From: Hypoxylon rubiginosum
Taxonomy: Eukaryota; Ascomycota; Sordariomycetes; Xylariales; Hypoxylaceae
Length of the DNA: 64,000 nt
Assembly: GCA_902806565.1 (NCBI GenBank)
Contig: CADCXA010000024.1
Location: forward strand, 124,001-188,000
Direction of reading: 5' to 3'
Below are positions 34,627 through 46,487 of the stretch, one piece after another. A program made the translations under genes and the position numbers. The notes under the pieces were generated by a model. That model did not search any database. It worked only from the letters and a program-made list of their open reading frames with translations, and was not told where the DNA came from. Numbering within the stretch: position 1 is the first letter of the stretch; every line of letters starts with the position of its first letter.

Positions 34627-35818
34627 ATGACAGGCGTTTTGGGGGGGAGCGGGGAAGAGGAGTAGGGCATCGCATATCTGAGGCACCTAGGTACATTGCC
34701 TTGGCTTAGACAGGTGCGGTTCGTGGGAGGTCATTGGAAATAGGAGCATTAAAGTACGGTACCTACTTGGCAAGTGATTCGGTTACGATCGCTGGGGCTT
34801 TGGAGTTTAGAAGAGAATATGTTTCAATTATACAATTTTTACAATTCCTACCAACTAAGGGGCAACCTTGTGAGTTGTAGGTGAGCTATATGCCGTGGTG
34901 GCAAGAAATGATTGCTACGTTACGTAGGTACGTGTTATATTCTTAGATCATTTCATAGTAGCCAACATGCCTGACGCATCGTCAATCTGTCACTCGTGAA
35001 GTATTACTGAGTCTATTGTAGCACTAGGTTAGGTAATCACAATGAATTGTGACAAGAAGCCAGCACATGCCTAACAAAGGCTAGAATTGTTATATAGTAG
35101 GTCTCCCAGCACAAGTTATTGTCCGATAAGATGAAGTATTTACTCCTAGGCTACTTTTGTTTACTATCATCGAACCCCTATTTCACGACCACCACGCATC
35201 ACTATTAAAATTTGAGGACGACTCAGAAGCCAAACCAAGTAGACATCAGTAGACATTAATCACCAAGTTTATGACTTCACATTTCGTAAATTCATTCGTA
35301 GTTTTAATACTTTAGCATTATTTACTATTGTCTTAATATCAGGCTAACAGCACAAGTTCCACAAACGTCGGTCGATGACTGTATTTCGGTAGAGACACTT
35401 AACAAGGCACGTCAGGTATTGGATTCCGAACAAACCTACTTGATTCGGAGATAGAATGAACCAAAATGAGCTGTAGTAATGTCTTAGTAGAGCATAACTA
35501 CGAACAAGGTCGTCGTTATATTCCTGCAGGCGTGTCAAAGAACAATTTGTTTGTTTCTTTATAGCGATTGTTCATAGGAAGCATTTAGAACCCCCTAAGC
35601 CCTCACTTGGCTACGATGCCTGGTAGACACTGAAAAATATTGCATTTTATCAGTTCCCTTTGAATACCTAGGTATCTGCTCTAAGCTCTTAGCAACAGCA
35701 GTGAAAACTCAGCTTGCTCTCTACAGTCAAAGGGACCAAACAACAGCTCATCGTTCAGACCACACCCAACGAAGACCACAGATGGTAAAATTCGCTACCT
35801 TCTCACAGTCGTTCAGTC
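34627..35818. other. Intergenic, AT-leaning
   Basis: About 1.2 kb with no gene. One exact TACCTAGGTA at 35665-35674 and one near copy at 34684-34693. Confidence 0.45.
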
Positions 35819-36394
35819 ATGTCCTTCGTGCCCGTTTATTCCAATACGCCAATCTCCCAGGATCAGCAATACTCTGAAGAATGCCAGTTCGAGGCAATCA
35901 GAAATTGGATTTGGTACCTTCAGTCCAAGATAATGGAGCTGGGCCAACATCTTGACTATTCTATCACCACCCTAATCCCTTACACGCCCGAGTGGTTCGC
36001 CGCCAACGAATACGTCGCCGCGCAGTTCGAGACCTTGTCCTACGGAGTTGCTTTTCATCGTTCTTGGCTACAGCACCTGCAGCAAACACAACAAGCTGAA
36101 CAGCAGTCTCAACTGCAAGCTGAACAGGAGGCCCAGCTACAAGCTCAACAGGAAGCTCAGCAGCAAATTCGACAACAATTCCAGCAGCAAGTCCAGCAGA
36201 AAATTCAGCAGCAAGCTGAACTAGAAGCTCAGCAACAGGCTCAGCAGCAGGGTTCGGAGCCGGAACCAATCGTCAACCACGCCAAGCTTCGATACAGAGC
36301 ACAGCTTAACGAGCTAAACCAGAAGCTCGAGACTGTACATGAAGAGGCTACAGGCGAGAAGCAGGAGGAGGTGAACAGCCAAGGGGAGATTTAG
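35819..36394 (+). CDS. Glutamine-rich coiled-coil protein, orphan
   Basis: Single exon, 191 residues. The N-terminal ~85 residues have normal composition with several Trp and Tyr (NWIWYLQSKIMELG, GVAFHRSWLQHL). Residues ~88-147 are mostly Gln, Ala and Glu (QQAEQQSQLQAEQEAQ), which would form a long coiled coil or a prion-like Gln tract. A short charged helix follows (AKLRYRAQLNELNQKLE). There is no signal peptide or TM segment. The repeat is encoded by mixed CAG, CAA, GCT and GAA codons, so it is not a pure triplet expansion. Nothing identifies a family; it may be lineage specific. The coding call rests on the clean start-stop and the balanced N-terminal composition. Confidence 0.6.
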   Translation: MSFVPVYSNTPISQDQQYSEECQFEAIRNWIWYLQSKIMELGQHLDYSITTLIPYTPEWFAANEYVAAQFETLSYGVAFHRSWLQHLQQTQQAEQQSQLQAEQEAQLQAQQEAQQQIRQQFQQQVQQKIQQQAELEAQQQAQQQGSEPEPIVNHAKLRYRAQLNELNQKLETVHEEATGEKQEEVNSQGEI

Positions 36395-37527
36395 ATATTA
36401 GGGTCGGCAATATCGATTCTTCATATTACAGTCCAGAACTTACCTAGGTAATTCAGTTCTGGACTTGCAAACTGGATAGCCTGACCATTGACGTTGAGAT
36501 ATTATCACTACCGCTCTTGGCTCCATCCATCCTTATAGGTTGGCTAGCTACAATGGAACCGAAAACAATGCACGAAACGTATGAGCGAATGGTCAAAACA
36601 ATAAGGCAATTCTATTAGATGGTAACAAAGGAATATGTTAGGCGCTTTTATTTTCTTGTTTTATTCCTTTGAATAGGTAAATAGCTATGTACCTAAATGG
36701 TTAGGGGGTAAGCAGTAAATGGAGTTAGTTTAAACAGGACTTGTTTGATACAGGTAAGATAGGAGGTAGGTGTACATTAATGTAGAAATTGATACTGGAT
36801 TAATTAAATATAAAATCCCTTGCCGTATAAAACAAATCATACATGTAAATAGGCACCATGAGGAAATATTACCTACACAAACGCATCAAAAATATTCCAT
36901 TACATCGATGAAGTTGAGGGGAATACATAACTGACCACTAACTGTACCTATACCTTTACGAACTAAGGATAGTGATTTCAATGCGGTATAGAGTCCCCTT
37001 ACTAAATGGGAGATAGGCAATCAATATGTAATTCTAAGTATTGGTAGTAGCAGCTATATTATATCCAGTCAACCAGTGCTTGTGCCTACCTAGGATAGGT
37101 AGACTTCTTTTCACTAACGTTCTACTAGGACACACAAATGTAACTGACTAGGAGGCACAATTTTATGGTCTTGTATGGATGGAAATTGGTTTATTAGGTA
37201 CCAAGGAGGGAGGAGGGAATTACTGCCAGTCTCTTAGCCTTGAATGTTACTATTAAAGATAGGCTATGAGAGGAATCAGTAAAGGGGGAAGGGGAGGGAC
37301 ACTCTATAACCTCTATGCTAGTCTCATCTATGAAGATGTGTTCACCGAGAGTTCAATTTGTCATTTAACACATGCATGGCACAGCAAACGACACAGCAAC
37401 TTGTAACTGCCATACGGCAAGGTTTGGTGGGAGTTCAGCTCACTGTATTTCTACTAGCCACATAATATCATGAATTTCCATGACATCCTAGCTAATTTGC
37501 TCGCCGATTATGCTCTTCTACACACCC
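36395..37527. other. Intergenic between convergent genes
   Basis: AT-leaning, no gene recognised. An exact TACCTAGGTA lies at 36441-36450. Confidence 0.45.
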
Positions 37528-40016
37528 TCAACCCCATTGCACTAGGACCTTCTTTCTGCCTTTGTTTCCCTTCTTCCCTTTCCCACCGCCCTCGGTTTCG
37601 TTGCCTTCAGCATTCTCTCCCGTAGAAGCGGACGGGTCTCCATTTGAAGTTCCCCACGAAAAGCCCGTGTTCCTCGAGCCGCCGGCGTCTCTGCGTACGC
37701 TTCCCGTGCCGTAGCCAAATATCGTGGTTGTAGGCCTAGGGGCGGTAGGAAGGGCTGGGAACGCCTCGTCTCGGTTAGCTGACTTCACAGGCCTGGTCGA
37801 GGTTTGTGCTCCTCCACTGGAGCTCCAGAGAGCCGCGTTGGAAGATCGATTAGCGCTTCCGGCGCTACTCGAAGGCAAGGCGGGGAAAGAGGTTGCCGGC
37901 GGTGGCGGTCGTTGACTACGACTCTGGGAGGAACTCGCGTTGGTAAATGCCGACGACTGTTCCATACTCGATCGTCGTGATTGCTGAGTAGAGCTCTTGA
38001 GCTTCAACACTCGCGTAGTATGCCTCTGGGTCGGCGCGACGGCGGCCGCAACAGGCGAGCTCGCTGCCGCTGCCGCCCAGCCCGAGTTGGAAGTCGTCGC
38101 GCCATGCATACCGCTCAGGCCGGGAAGGGTCGGGTAATCTTCGTTTATCGCCCTCCAGTCGTTCCACGCCTTGCGCAACCTATCGCCTTTGTTATTGTCC
38201 TCGAAGAGATCGGCAACCTCGCGGACGAGCGTGCCGAGAGCGGACGACGCCGTGTCCGAGAACAACGAAAAGAGCGCATCTACAAGCGCAGCCGCCGACA
38301 TTTTGTCTTGTCTATACGAGGATATATGGCTCCGAAAAGCGGCAACCTTGTCGGAATCGTTTTGTAGATGATTCGACGCTCGTTCGATCACGGCCGAATG
38401 CCGCAGGAGCCGAACACGATCTTCCGGACTGAGGTTCGGGTCGGTCAAACTCAGACCAGCCATTTCGAGAGCGGCCGGCGCGGGTGCGGAAGGTGTCGAA
38501 TTGCTGCCGGCAGGTGCACGCTGGTTCGTCTGGTTGGATGAACCGGCATTGTTTGACGGTGTGGGCGATGATAACTGGCCACCAAAAGTCCTATTAGTGA
38601 CTGACTGCGAGGAGTGTATAGCCATCTGCCTCTGGAAAGCAAGCTCGTCCCGTCGAAGGGGTTGCGCCGAGCTGACGGGGAGCGGTTCGGCATTCGGATC
38701 GCGACCCCTTCCCCGTCTCTCCCTCTCCCTTTCCCTATCCCCATCTCTATCTCTGTCTCTGTCTCTGTCCCTGTCCCTCTCTCTACCGAAACCACCGCCC
38801 CGCCTTTGTTGTTGGTAAGGCTGGCGGTAGTCGAAACCGGCCATATCTACCAGACGGGCATCGCGTCTCACGTCCTTGGACAAGGAATTGGCATGCTCGC
38901 TAAGCTGATGCGCCTTCAAGTCTATCTCCGAGTTGAAGACGACAAACTTCTTCTCGAGACATTCGCGGTCCGAACACAAGAAGTGATCTTTTCTGAAGTG
39001 TTCCTCCAGTGCGTTGTAGTCTCGATAGTAGTGTGGTTGTCTAGGGTCTTCGCGGTCACAAAGGAAACAGCGTTCGTGCTTATTCCGGCAGTGTTCATAG
39101 AGCTTATCGTCGTCGTAAAATCGCTGGCCGCAGAAGCCACACAGGGGATGGCCCTTGAAGCCGGTCTGATCTGCAGCGCCGGGCTGGTCGTCTCCGTGCC
39201 GCATATGCCTTTCTAGCTCCTTGTCGGTGAACAGCTCATGTTCATGGGTGAAGACCTTCTTATTCCTCGTGCATAGGTCGCACATCTTCTTGTGGTGTAC
39301 GCTACGGACATGACGGTGTAGATCAGGCCAACCGAGGCCGGCAAAATCGCAGGAATCATCGGGGCAATTGTAACGCAGGAGCAGGACGGTATCGCCGACT
39401 ATGTCTTCGTTCGTGTAACGGATGCCGATATTATCGTCGGTACTGGTGACGTCGGCGTCGGTATAGTCCTGGTATCGTTTCGTGGCATCATCCGTGAAGA
39501 TAACAAACGGAGCGACAGTCTGTAAGCAGGTAAATGTTAGCGCCACGATATCTCAAGCAGAAGAAGCTATAGCTAGATGGGTCATACTCTACAGTGCGCG
39601 CACTCCTTATTCTTGTACAACGCTCTCATACGGAGAGCACAAATATGACAGGTCCTGTGGTTACAGGGAGCAACGGACTGGTGGATGACGGGGCTCGCGC
39701 AGATGAAGCACACCTCGGCCTCTACATCTTCGTCTTCGTCTTCTCCCTTGGATTCCCCAGTCCCGCTCGATACGTGAGGCTGCGGCAACAGCTGCGCTGG
39801 CCTGTTTGAATTCGACTGGGGAGGCGGTATCGTAGGTGGAGTGGGTAGCGCATTGTTTCCTCTGCCTCTTCCGCGTTGCGATCCGCGTTGTGGTCCTCCT
39901 TGTCCTCTGCCCCTGCTGCCCTGCTGCCCCCGGCCACGCCCTCTGTTTCTTCCTCTAGCACTGCCCTCGCCATTACCGCGGCTCGTTCCGGTCGGCACAT
40001 CTACCGAGCCCTCCAT
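37528..40016 (-). CDS. HEL2: Hel2/ZNF598-type E3 ubiquitin ligase
   Basis: Two exons, 40016-39588 and 39519-37528, give 806 residues. The N-terminus is rich in Arg-Gly (GRGRGQQGSRGRGQGG), an RGG-like RNA-binding segment. A RING finger follows at about 102-143 (VCFICASPVIHQ...CNHRTCHICA...ECAHCR). The splice (AGA|GTATGA...TTACAG|ACT) joins it to TVAPFVIFTDD. Then come C2H2 zinc fingers (CPDDSCDFAGLGWPDLHRHV, CGFCGQRFYDDDKLYEHC, and others to ~350) and a disordered tail with an RD/RE repeat. Hel2 marks collided ribosomes by ubiquitinating small-subunit proteins and starts ribosome-associated quality control in the cytosol. The order RING, zinc fingers, low-complexity tail matches the family, as does the basic C-terminus (KGKKGNKGRKK). 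Confidence 0.9.
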
Positions 40017-41337
40017 GATAGGTCGCAGAAGGGCGTGATGCTCGTTTCGCTACGTGTAGACCCCGACGTCAGACTGATTGGGATATGTGATCGGTGGTGC
40101 GGCAGTGAAGTAATCAGGTGAATATGTCGTTTCGGATTAGACGCGGTTGGCAGACGTCGGACGTAGCAATGGACGTAGCAATGGACACAGTAAAAGAAGA
40201 CAATTAGGTGGCTATTGACTCAAACGTACGGGAAGATATGACCAATGCCGGTTGTCAGTGGCAAAACGAAGGGAAGGAGAACCAAAGAGAACAGGATTGG
40301 TAATGGGTCCTTATAGGCGTCTAGGAGAATACACGGGCAACGTTAACTTTGGTATTCGTAAATACTTGGGCTTACGGAAGACACGAATATAGCAATTTGC
40401 TATGTTCGATGATACGGTGACCGGTGACCGGTGACACACCCGGCTAGTTTGTCGCAGTAATTTTGTGATGTCCGCTTTGCTTCGCACAGCCACCTAACCG
40501 CGGGGTTACAATTTGCGAGGTGGGCAGGGTGGTAGGTTCAACGCCACAATTAGTATCTCATAAGGTCATAAGTCATATAAGAATATCGGAATATCCACAT
40601 GCCTTCATCGATACCCCCCTGCCCCTATAAAGAGAGATAGAACGCTTGCATGCCGACCTGTTTTTGTTACAAGTTCTCACTCATAGGAAGATATAAATCC
40701 TCAACCGTGTTATTGACATGAAAATTGTTTTTGTTAAGGCGCAGTTGTGTCTAGTCGGCGCTTGTATCAAACCAAGCCAGTCAAACAAACAAACAAACAA
40801 ACAAATTGCCTTTGAGCTGAATAGAATCAAACCAATTATGTGGTGATTGATTGATTGGAAGCGCTGTGTTTAGTATCAATCCTATAGTGATATAGAAGAG
40901 AGCCCTCAGCTTTCCCGGAACTCTACTTTAGTCAGGTAATCAAATTATATTGACCAAGGTATTTTCTACCTCCTAAATTAAGGAGAATTGAAGCATTGCC
41001 TCAATATCCAAACACGCTACCCAAGTAAGCAGACGTATATATGCGGGTACGTAAGGTAATACATAGCTAAGTCCAGCCGGTGCCCCTTGCTCCTCCAGCT
41101 ACCAGTCGTGTCCCATCGTATCGCTATGGGGCCATTCATTTTAGATTGGAAAGCCCCTTGACCAAGATATGGGAGCTTGGTAACATAGCCGTACCAAGAA
41201 TCCCTATGTAACTGTCAACTCACGAGTAACCAGTCGGCTTCGTGGCGTTGTAGCTAAAATGTACCCTTCCCCTTCCGGTTCCTCAGAACTCGCCACAAGA
41301 TATTGCTTGGGCGCCAACTCCCAACCCGTCGTATCAC
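40017..41337. other. Intergenic, HEL2 upstream region
   Basis: About 1.3 kb. Contains a (CAAA)n microsatellite at 40782-40805 and otherwise nothing recognised. The 3' end of the SWIB gene lies at its right edge. Confidence 0.45.
40782..40805. repeat. (CAAA)n microsatellite, six units
   Basis: Six CAAA units in a row in non-coding sequence. Confidence 0.9.
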
Positions 41338-42513
41338 CTATTCCTCGTCCACGGGATAAAGATGATTGCCTACTAATTTGTTCATCTGGAACATGTCAAC
41401 CCTGGTCTGCTTGAAGACGGCTTGCATCATATCGTCGCATCGAATTTGCCGCTTGTCGCTCGGGTCTTGTAGCTGGTGGCCCTTGATATGCTCCCATAAT
41501 TTCTTAACTACCTGCGGTCGGGACAGCTATAGGATACCGGTTAGAACATACTGCTTCACCAAAGATCCTCCAGCTCTGACGGGCAGCTGAGGTAGGAAAT
41601 AGCTCACCTGGGGTTCTCCGCATAGCTCGGCGAGCGGGTAGCTAAGATTAAACGGCTTCTGGAAACCTCCGCCAGCCTTCCGTGGACGACTCCCGGATTC
41701 CTCGCTTGCCGCCACGTCGCTATCGTCATCCGGCCCCACTTTCTTGTCGCTCTTCTTCCGAGGCGCTGCCTTCTTCTTCTTTAAGGGTGCCTTTGTCTTT
41801 GGCTTACCCCCGCCACGCGTCGCACGGGTTCGTTGGTTTTCCTGGGCCTGGAGCAGCGCCGCTAGTTTCGCGTCCGCGTCCTCAGTATCTTCGCTCTTCT
41901 CTTTGCGCTGCTTCTTTCGAGGAGGCGGTACCGAGACTTTGATCTCGTCCCCGTTAGTGTCGTCCTCGGCGTCTACGCTATGCTCGTCGTGGCCGTTAGC
42001 TTGTCGCTTAGGTGACGAGCGCGGGGGCGTCAAGTCGGGCTGGGGGGCCGCAGACGATGGCGGCGGGGCAGCGGAGGATATGGCATCAAAACGCTCTTCT
42101 ATGAGTTCCTTGATCGCATTCTATATAAAATAGGGTCAGTTTGACGGAAAGGATCAGCGCACGCTGTTGGGGAGACCTGACACCACGACCAATCGGCCAC
42201 GGCAGGAAGGAGTCCGTCACGACGCGGTTAAGAGAAAATGCAGACTGCTAACGCACCTTCTGATCGCTAAGGTCTTTTCCGCCTATGGCGGTCTCGAGGC
42301 CCATGCGGATCTTCTTCCGCGTCACAGTCTCAAGATCAGCAGTAGCCAAGATGCCATCGATGACTTCCGTGTAGCGGGCCTCTTCCTCCGTGGTCACTAT
42401 CTCAGTTAGTTTCACGCTGCTCACCGAAACATCCACTGGCATGCCCGGCAAAGCTGCTACGGAGACGCTGCGGTGGGAATAGAAGAAGAAAAAAACGTAC
42501 AAGGCGTAGTCAT
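41338..42513 (-). CDS. SWIB/MDM2-domain protein with DEK-C-like N-terminus
   Basis: Four exons: 42513-42501, 42396-42257, 42120-41608 and 41526-41338. The sum is 855 nt, giving 284 residues. Exon 1 is only 13 nt (MTTP + T); GTACGT and CTAACTGAGATAG bound a 104-bp intron. Residues ~7-65 (ARYTEVIDGILATADLETVT...NAIKELIEERFDAI) are a DEK-C-like helical domain. A Lys-rich, nuclear-type linker follows (KKKKAAPRKKSDKK). The SWIB domain is at about 200-282: FNLSYPLAELCGEPQ, LSRPQVVKKLWEHIKGHQLQDP and MNKLVGNHLYPVDEE. This is the layout of yeast UAF30 and TRI1; Uaf30 acts in rDNA transcription by Pol I. Which of the two is the orthologue is not clear. Confidence 0.87.
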
Positions 42514-43748
42514 GGTGTCAAGGTGTACGCTCCGGCGATCCAAGTTTTACAAGGTACGACGCCGACGGTATGCGACTTGTGCGATTGTAGCTTGTACGGT
42601 CCAACTGAATTGGCAGGAAGAATAGAGGCAAATTTAACGCACGCGCGGTAGTCTATGAAAGAGTCGCTTCGGCATTCAGAGCATAGCGGCAGTACGATTT
42701 CGGAGGGACGGGACGATTAGGATAAACGGCTGTGTATTGTGCCGTTGGTTCACTATGTTTTCAAAGGGCAAAATACTTGAAGGGGATCAAACGAGCGGCA
42801 GCTGGTCGGTAGGAGCGTCGAATTGCCCGGGTAGGCTGTCAATGGTTAATGGTTAATGGTAAATCGTCGGGTGCGTATGCGGTGTGTATGCGGTGCGGAG
42901 GGCGGAGAACGGAGGGCGGATAACAATGTCAACAAAAAGAGGCAAGCGTACCTCGATATCTATATCCCTAGTCACGGTTTATGCAATACGCTCGTCGCTC
43001 GTCGCTCGTCGCTCACGACTTTGGAAAGGTAACACGATGTTGGTTGCTCGGTATAGAGCGACGCCGTTACTGGCGGATGCGAACTCGAAGGATGAGTCGG
43101 CAGCAGCAAAGTAATTGTTCGGCTGATGGTTTGGTATGACTGTACCTAGGTAATGAGCAGGTGACGTCTAGCGATGCGCGTGCGTGGGTTCGGAAAAAAT
43201 GGAGGGACAGATGAGGCTGATAGGTTATGGGGTTATGGCCCATGGCCCATGGGTTATGGGTAAGGTTATGGATTGTGGATGATAGGGATGGGTATGCATG
43301 TATGCATGACAAGGTACGTACCTAATATGTGTGTATAGTGAATTATGTACGTTCAAATAGAACAAAGGCCCCGATCCACCCGCCGGATGAAGGATGCGAT
43401 GGTGCGAGAATGCGGGATGCGGGATAGACGAGAATGAGATTTAGGGCGTTAGTACTGTAGCCCGTAGGTGGTTAAGGCGTATGATACGCCAGTTATATGA
43501 ACAGCCTGGGAAGGGATTGAATTATCAAATTATTAGAACAACCCAATTGTCGTCACGATGGAAATTGAAGTTGTTTTTCTAAAAAAAGGAATACTTCTTT
43601 CAATGGAAAGAAAGAGATATTGGCTGACTGGATGTATTCAGTCAAGACATTTAAGTACCTCCTGGGTGGCTTTGGAAATCTGCTAAAACCGGCATTAAGG
43701 TTAAGGTTGTACAAGCTAGCTATTAGCGAACCGCCGACACGGCTTGTC

Positions 43749-43777
43749 AGTGTATACCCAGTGTATACCCAGTGTAT
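43749..43777. repeat. 11-bp tandem repeat AGTGTATACCC
   Basis: Two full units and most of a third. Confidence 0.8.
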
Positions 43778-44015
43778 CAGCCACGGGCTCACAACTTATA
43801 AAGTGGCGTACCTGTATAGTATTTCCTTAGCCAAGACAACTTTGTATCTACGCCGGATGCTTCACCTTAGATACGCCATCGTGGCCACGGACGTAGCAGC
43901 TATCATATCTTCCATTCGTAGACAAAGCGAGCAGCAGAAGTTCACGGATGAAAGCATGATGGAGCTTTAAGCTTTTAAACACCGCTTAAACAGCAGCGGG
44001 ATGATCTACGGATCT

Positions 44016-44042
44016 ACATAGATTACATAGATTACATAGATT
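44016..44042. repeat. 9-bp tandem repeat ACATAGATT, three units
   Basis: Three perfect adjacent units at 44016, 44025 and 44034. Confidence 0.9.
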
Positions 44043-46487
44043 AGGTAGGTGACATATCTGCGGCCCTAGAGCCGAATTTTATATACGCCGGGCCGAACTC
44101 TTATAAGAGCTCCGCCCCCCAGCACAGTTAAGACGCCCAAGCTTCTTCTTTCATTTCGTTGCTCGAGGCGTTCCGGCGTTCCATTGTGACATTTGCGAAT
44201 TTTCAGATGCAAGTGAGGCACCGGCGCCCGGCAAGTGGAAATGGAAACATTATATGCCCTCGTAAATTTGCCCTATACCTGGTCTCGACGCTACGACATC
44301 TCAGAGCCTACATAGTAGACGCCATTCATCTTTCTTCATACTTAATATTTCTAAAAACCACCCTCGCGTCAGCATCCTTATGTCCTCCTGATCTATCGAG
44401 ATAATCGGCGGTTAAGGAGAGAGTTCCTCGCTCAAAAGCCAAATATCGCTTCACGGCCAGAATAAACTCCTAGGCCTGCTTCACAGCATTCTTTCTTAGC
44501 TGATCTAAGATCGTGACAAAGATTCTACGCTACAACCTCGCGCAGCTTAGCTTACTACTAGCTTTAAGATACAATGCAATACAGTTGGCGAATGCTAAAC
44601 TCCGTGAGAATACGATACCGTTTAGACAAGCCTATCCTATGTAGGTATGGCTAGCTAGGAGCTAGGAGGTAGGTTGCATCGGCCGCGTTGCAAGAGAGAT
44701 GCATCGTCGTGAAGAAGTGGGGTACTTGCTGGAACTGCGGAATGTTTCCGTGGGCAGTACTTTGATAAAGTACATAGTAGGTAGATGGAAATGAATAGGT
44801 TCCTACGGAATATCGAATGTGTTGTCGCAAAAGATGAATTTTCTAAATAACCCAAGAAACATGGCTTAATTCCTGATCACTTATCACCCTACTCACAACT
44901 GAAGTTTCGAACGATAACCAAAGCACTTATAGTCCCTGATCCGGCCCAAGTGGGACATAACCAAACGAGCCGATCTCGTTTCGGGAAATGAACCTGGCGT
45001 CAAACCAGATCTAGGCTGATCGGCCGATCCTTTCTACCAATCTATATCTGAACCTGGGTTCTTACAAGGGGTCTCTTAAGCTGCCCAGACAGCCGGAAAG
45101 CCTTGGAGCCGCCGCACTGACAATTAAGTGTCTTGGTACAAGCACACCTTGCTCAAGTTATCGTTCGTTATCGTATTGCTCTTTGGAAAAGACGTTAACT
45201 TACGACTAATCCCGCGATTTGGTACGTTATCTTCATCCACCTATTAAGAGACACTGGAAGCGTTTCGCATACAGATAGATCGACGTATTAAATCTTAGTT
45301 CTAATTGTGTTCTAGCTTGTTGGGGCTACTGACGACTTTTATATCCGAATTTAGTCATCTGTATCGGTTGAGAGACCGAATCGTTCAGGGGTCGAAATGA
45401 GAGCTGAAATGCAGCCAAGGCACCAGAACAGGCACCAAGCGAACTGCAGGGGAATCACAAGCCAATGCGACGCCCAGATCCTGCATACCTAGGTAAGTCT
45501 AGGTCCAGTCGAGTGCGAGCTACGAGAAGAACACGCCAACATGAAACCTGCAAGGCACGCCAGTCCATTCCCACGCAACCGCAAGGTATAACGTTGTGAC
45601 GCCAACTATTGGCCTGTAAACGACTCCTAGAGCACTTCTCCGAACCCGACCAGAAGGTCTACAGCATGTGAGAGTTATTAGGGGTCGTACGGCGTATATA
45701 CCTAATTTACTGTGTAGCAGTAGCTAGGTTGTGACCGTTGTGTAACTCACGAATATATAAACCAGAAACAATACAGGTGGAATACTCGGTAGACCATCAC
45801 TTGAGTACATCTCAGGGCCGCTACATTTTTCATTTTCCACGTGGTGGTAAGGATGACCACGGTGCCACCATGTGCTACGTATGTAGAACATCACTAGCTC
45901 CAGCGCGAACCACCCATCGGAAAAGCGAGTATCACTAGCTGTGCCATTGGACCGGCGTATTATAGCCTCGAACTCTCTTCGATCAAGAACATCGTTTGCA
46001 GTATAATAGCATAAATTATGATCCATCGATGACGGCGCTAAGGTGGGCTATTTCGTCTAGACCGTCTCATAGGCCCATCAGCCAAGTTAGCTATCGAGGA
46101 GAAAGGCAAGGCGCACAAAGAAAAGAACCACCCGGTTTCTAGGGTGCCCAGCAGAAGCTGGCCGACAGACAGCTACGTACACCGCAATAACCAACATCGG
46201 TCATAATAGAGCCTTTTATTATTAAGGCAGAGTGTACTATGTAAAACGTCCCAAAGCATAGTCTTATCCTCTCGGCGTAGGATTCTAGCTTGGCGTCGGC
46301 TAGTTGTCTACCTACCCAGGTACCCTTTTCATCGTTGCTCTTGTATTCTTACAAACACGGGGATAATAGACTGCTCGGAGAATAAAGTCACACGAACGTC
46401 GTCTACCTGCGTGGCTTTTCTCTAGCTTCATCGTCGCTCCGCTAGTTTACCGTGCGCGCGCAGGGCGGACGTACGTATAGAAGAATC

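Larger units (their letters stand above)
42514..46487. other. Intergenic, 4 kb
   Basis: No gene I can support. It holds several short tandem repeats (GGTTAAT-type near 42846, GCTCGTC near 42992, GGGCCCAT-type near 43236, and those listed separately), exact TACCTAGGTA at 43143 and 45486, and a bipartite composition: GC-rich near the SWIB promoter, AT-leaning beyond 43.3 kb. Frames of up to 116 codons (43620-43970) show no family resemblance. Confidence 0.45.

Noticed and set aside
38700..38790. CTCTGT-type microsatellite
   Set aside because: It is coding sequence for the Arg-Asp/Arg-Glu repeat of the Hel2-like protein.
43620..43970. 116-codon frame in the 4-kb intergenic region
   Set aside because: Runs through an 11-bp tandem repeat, has no recognisable domain, and the composition looks like translated non-coding DNA.
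45724..46026. 100-codon minus-strand frame
   Set aside because: No domain or conserved motif, and the opposite strand has an equally long frame.
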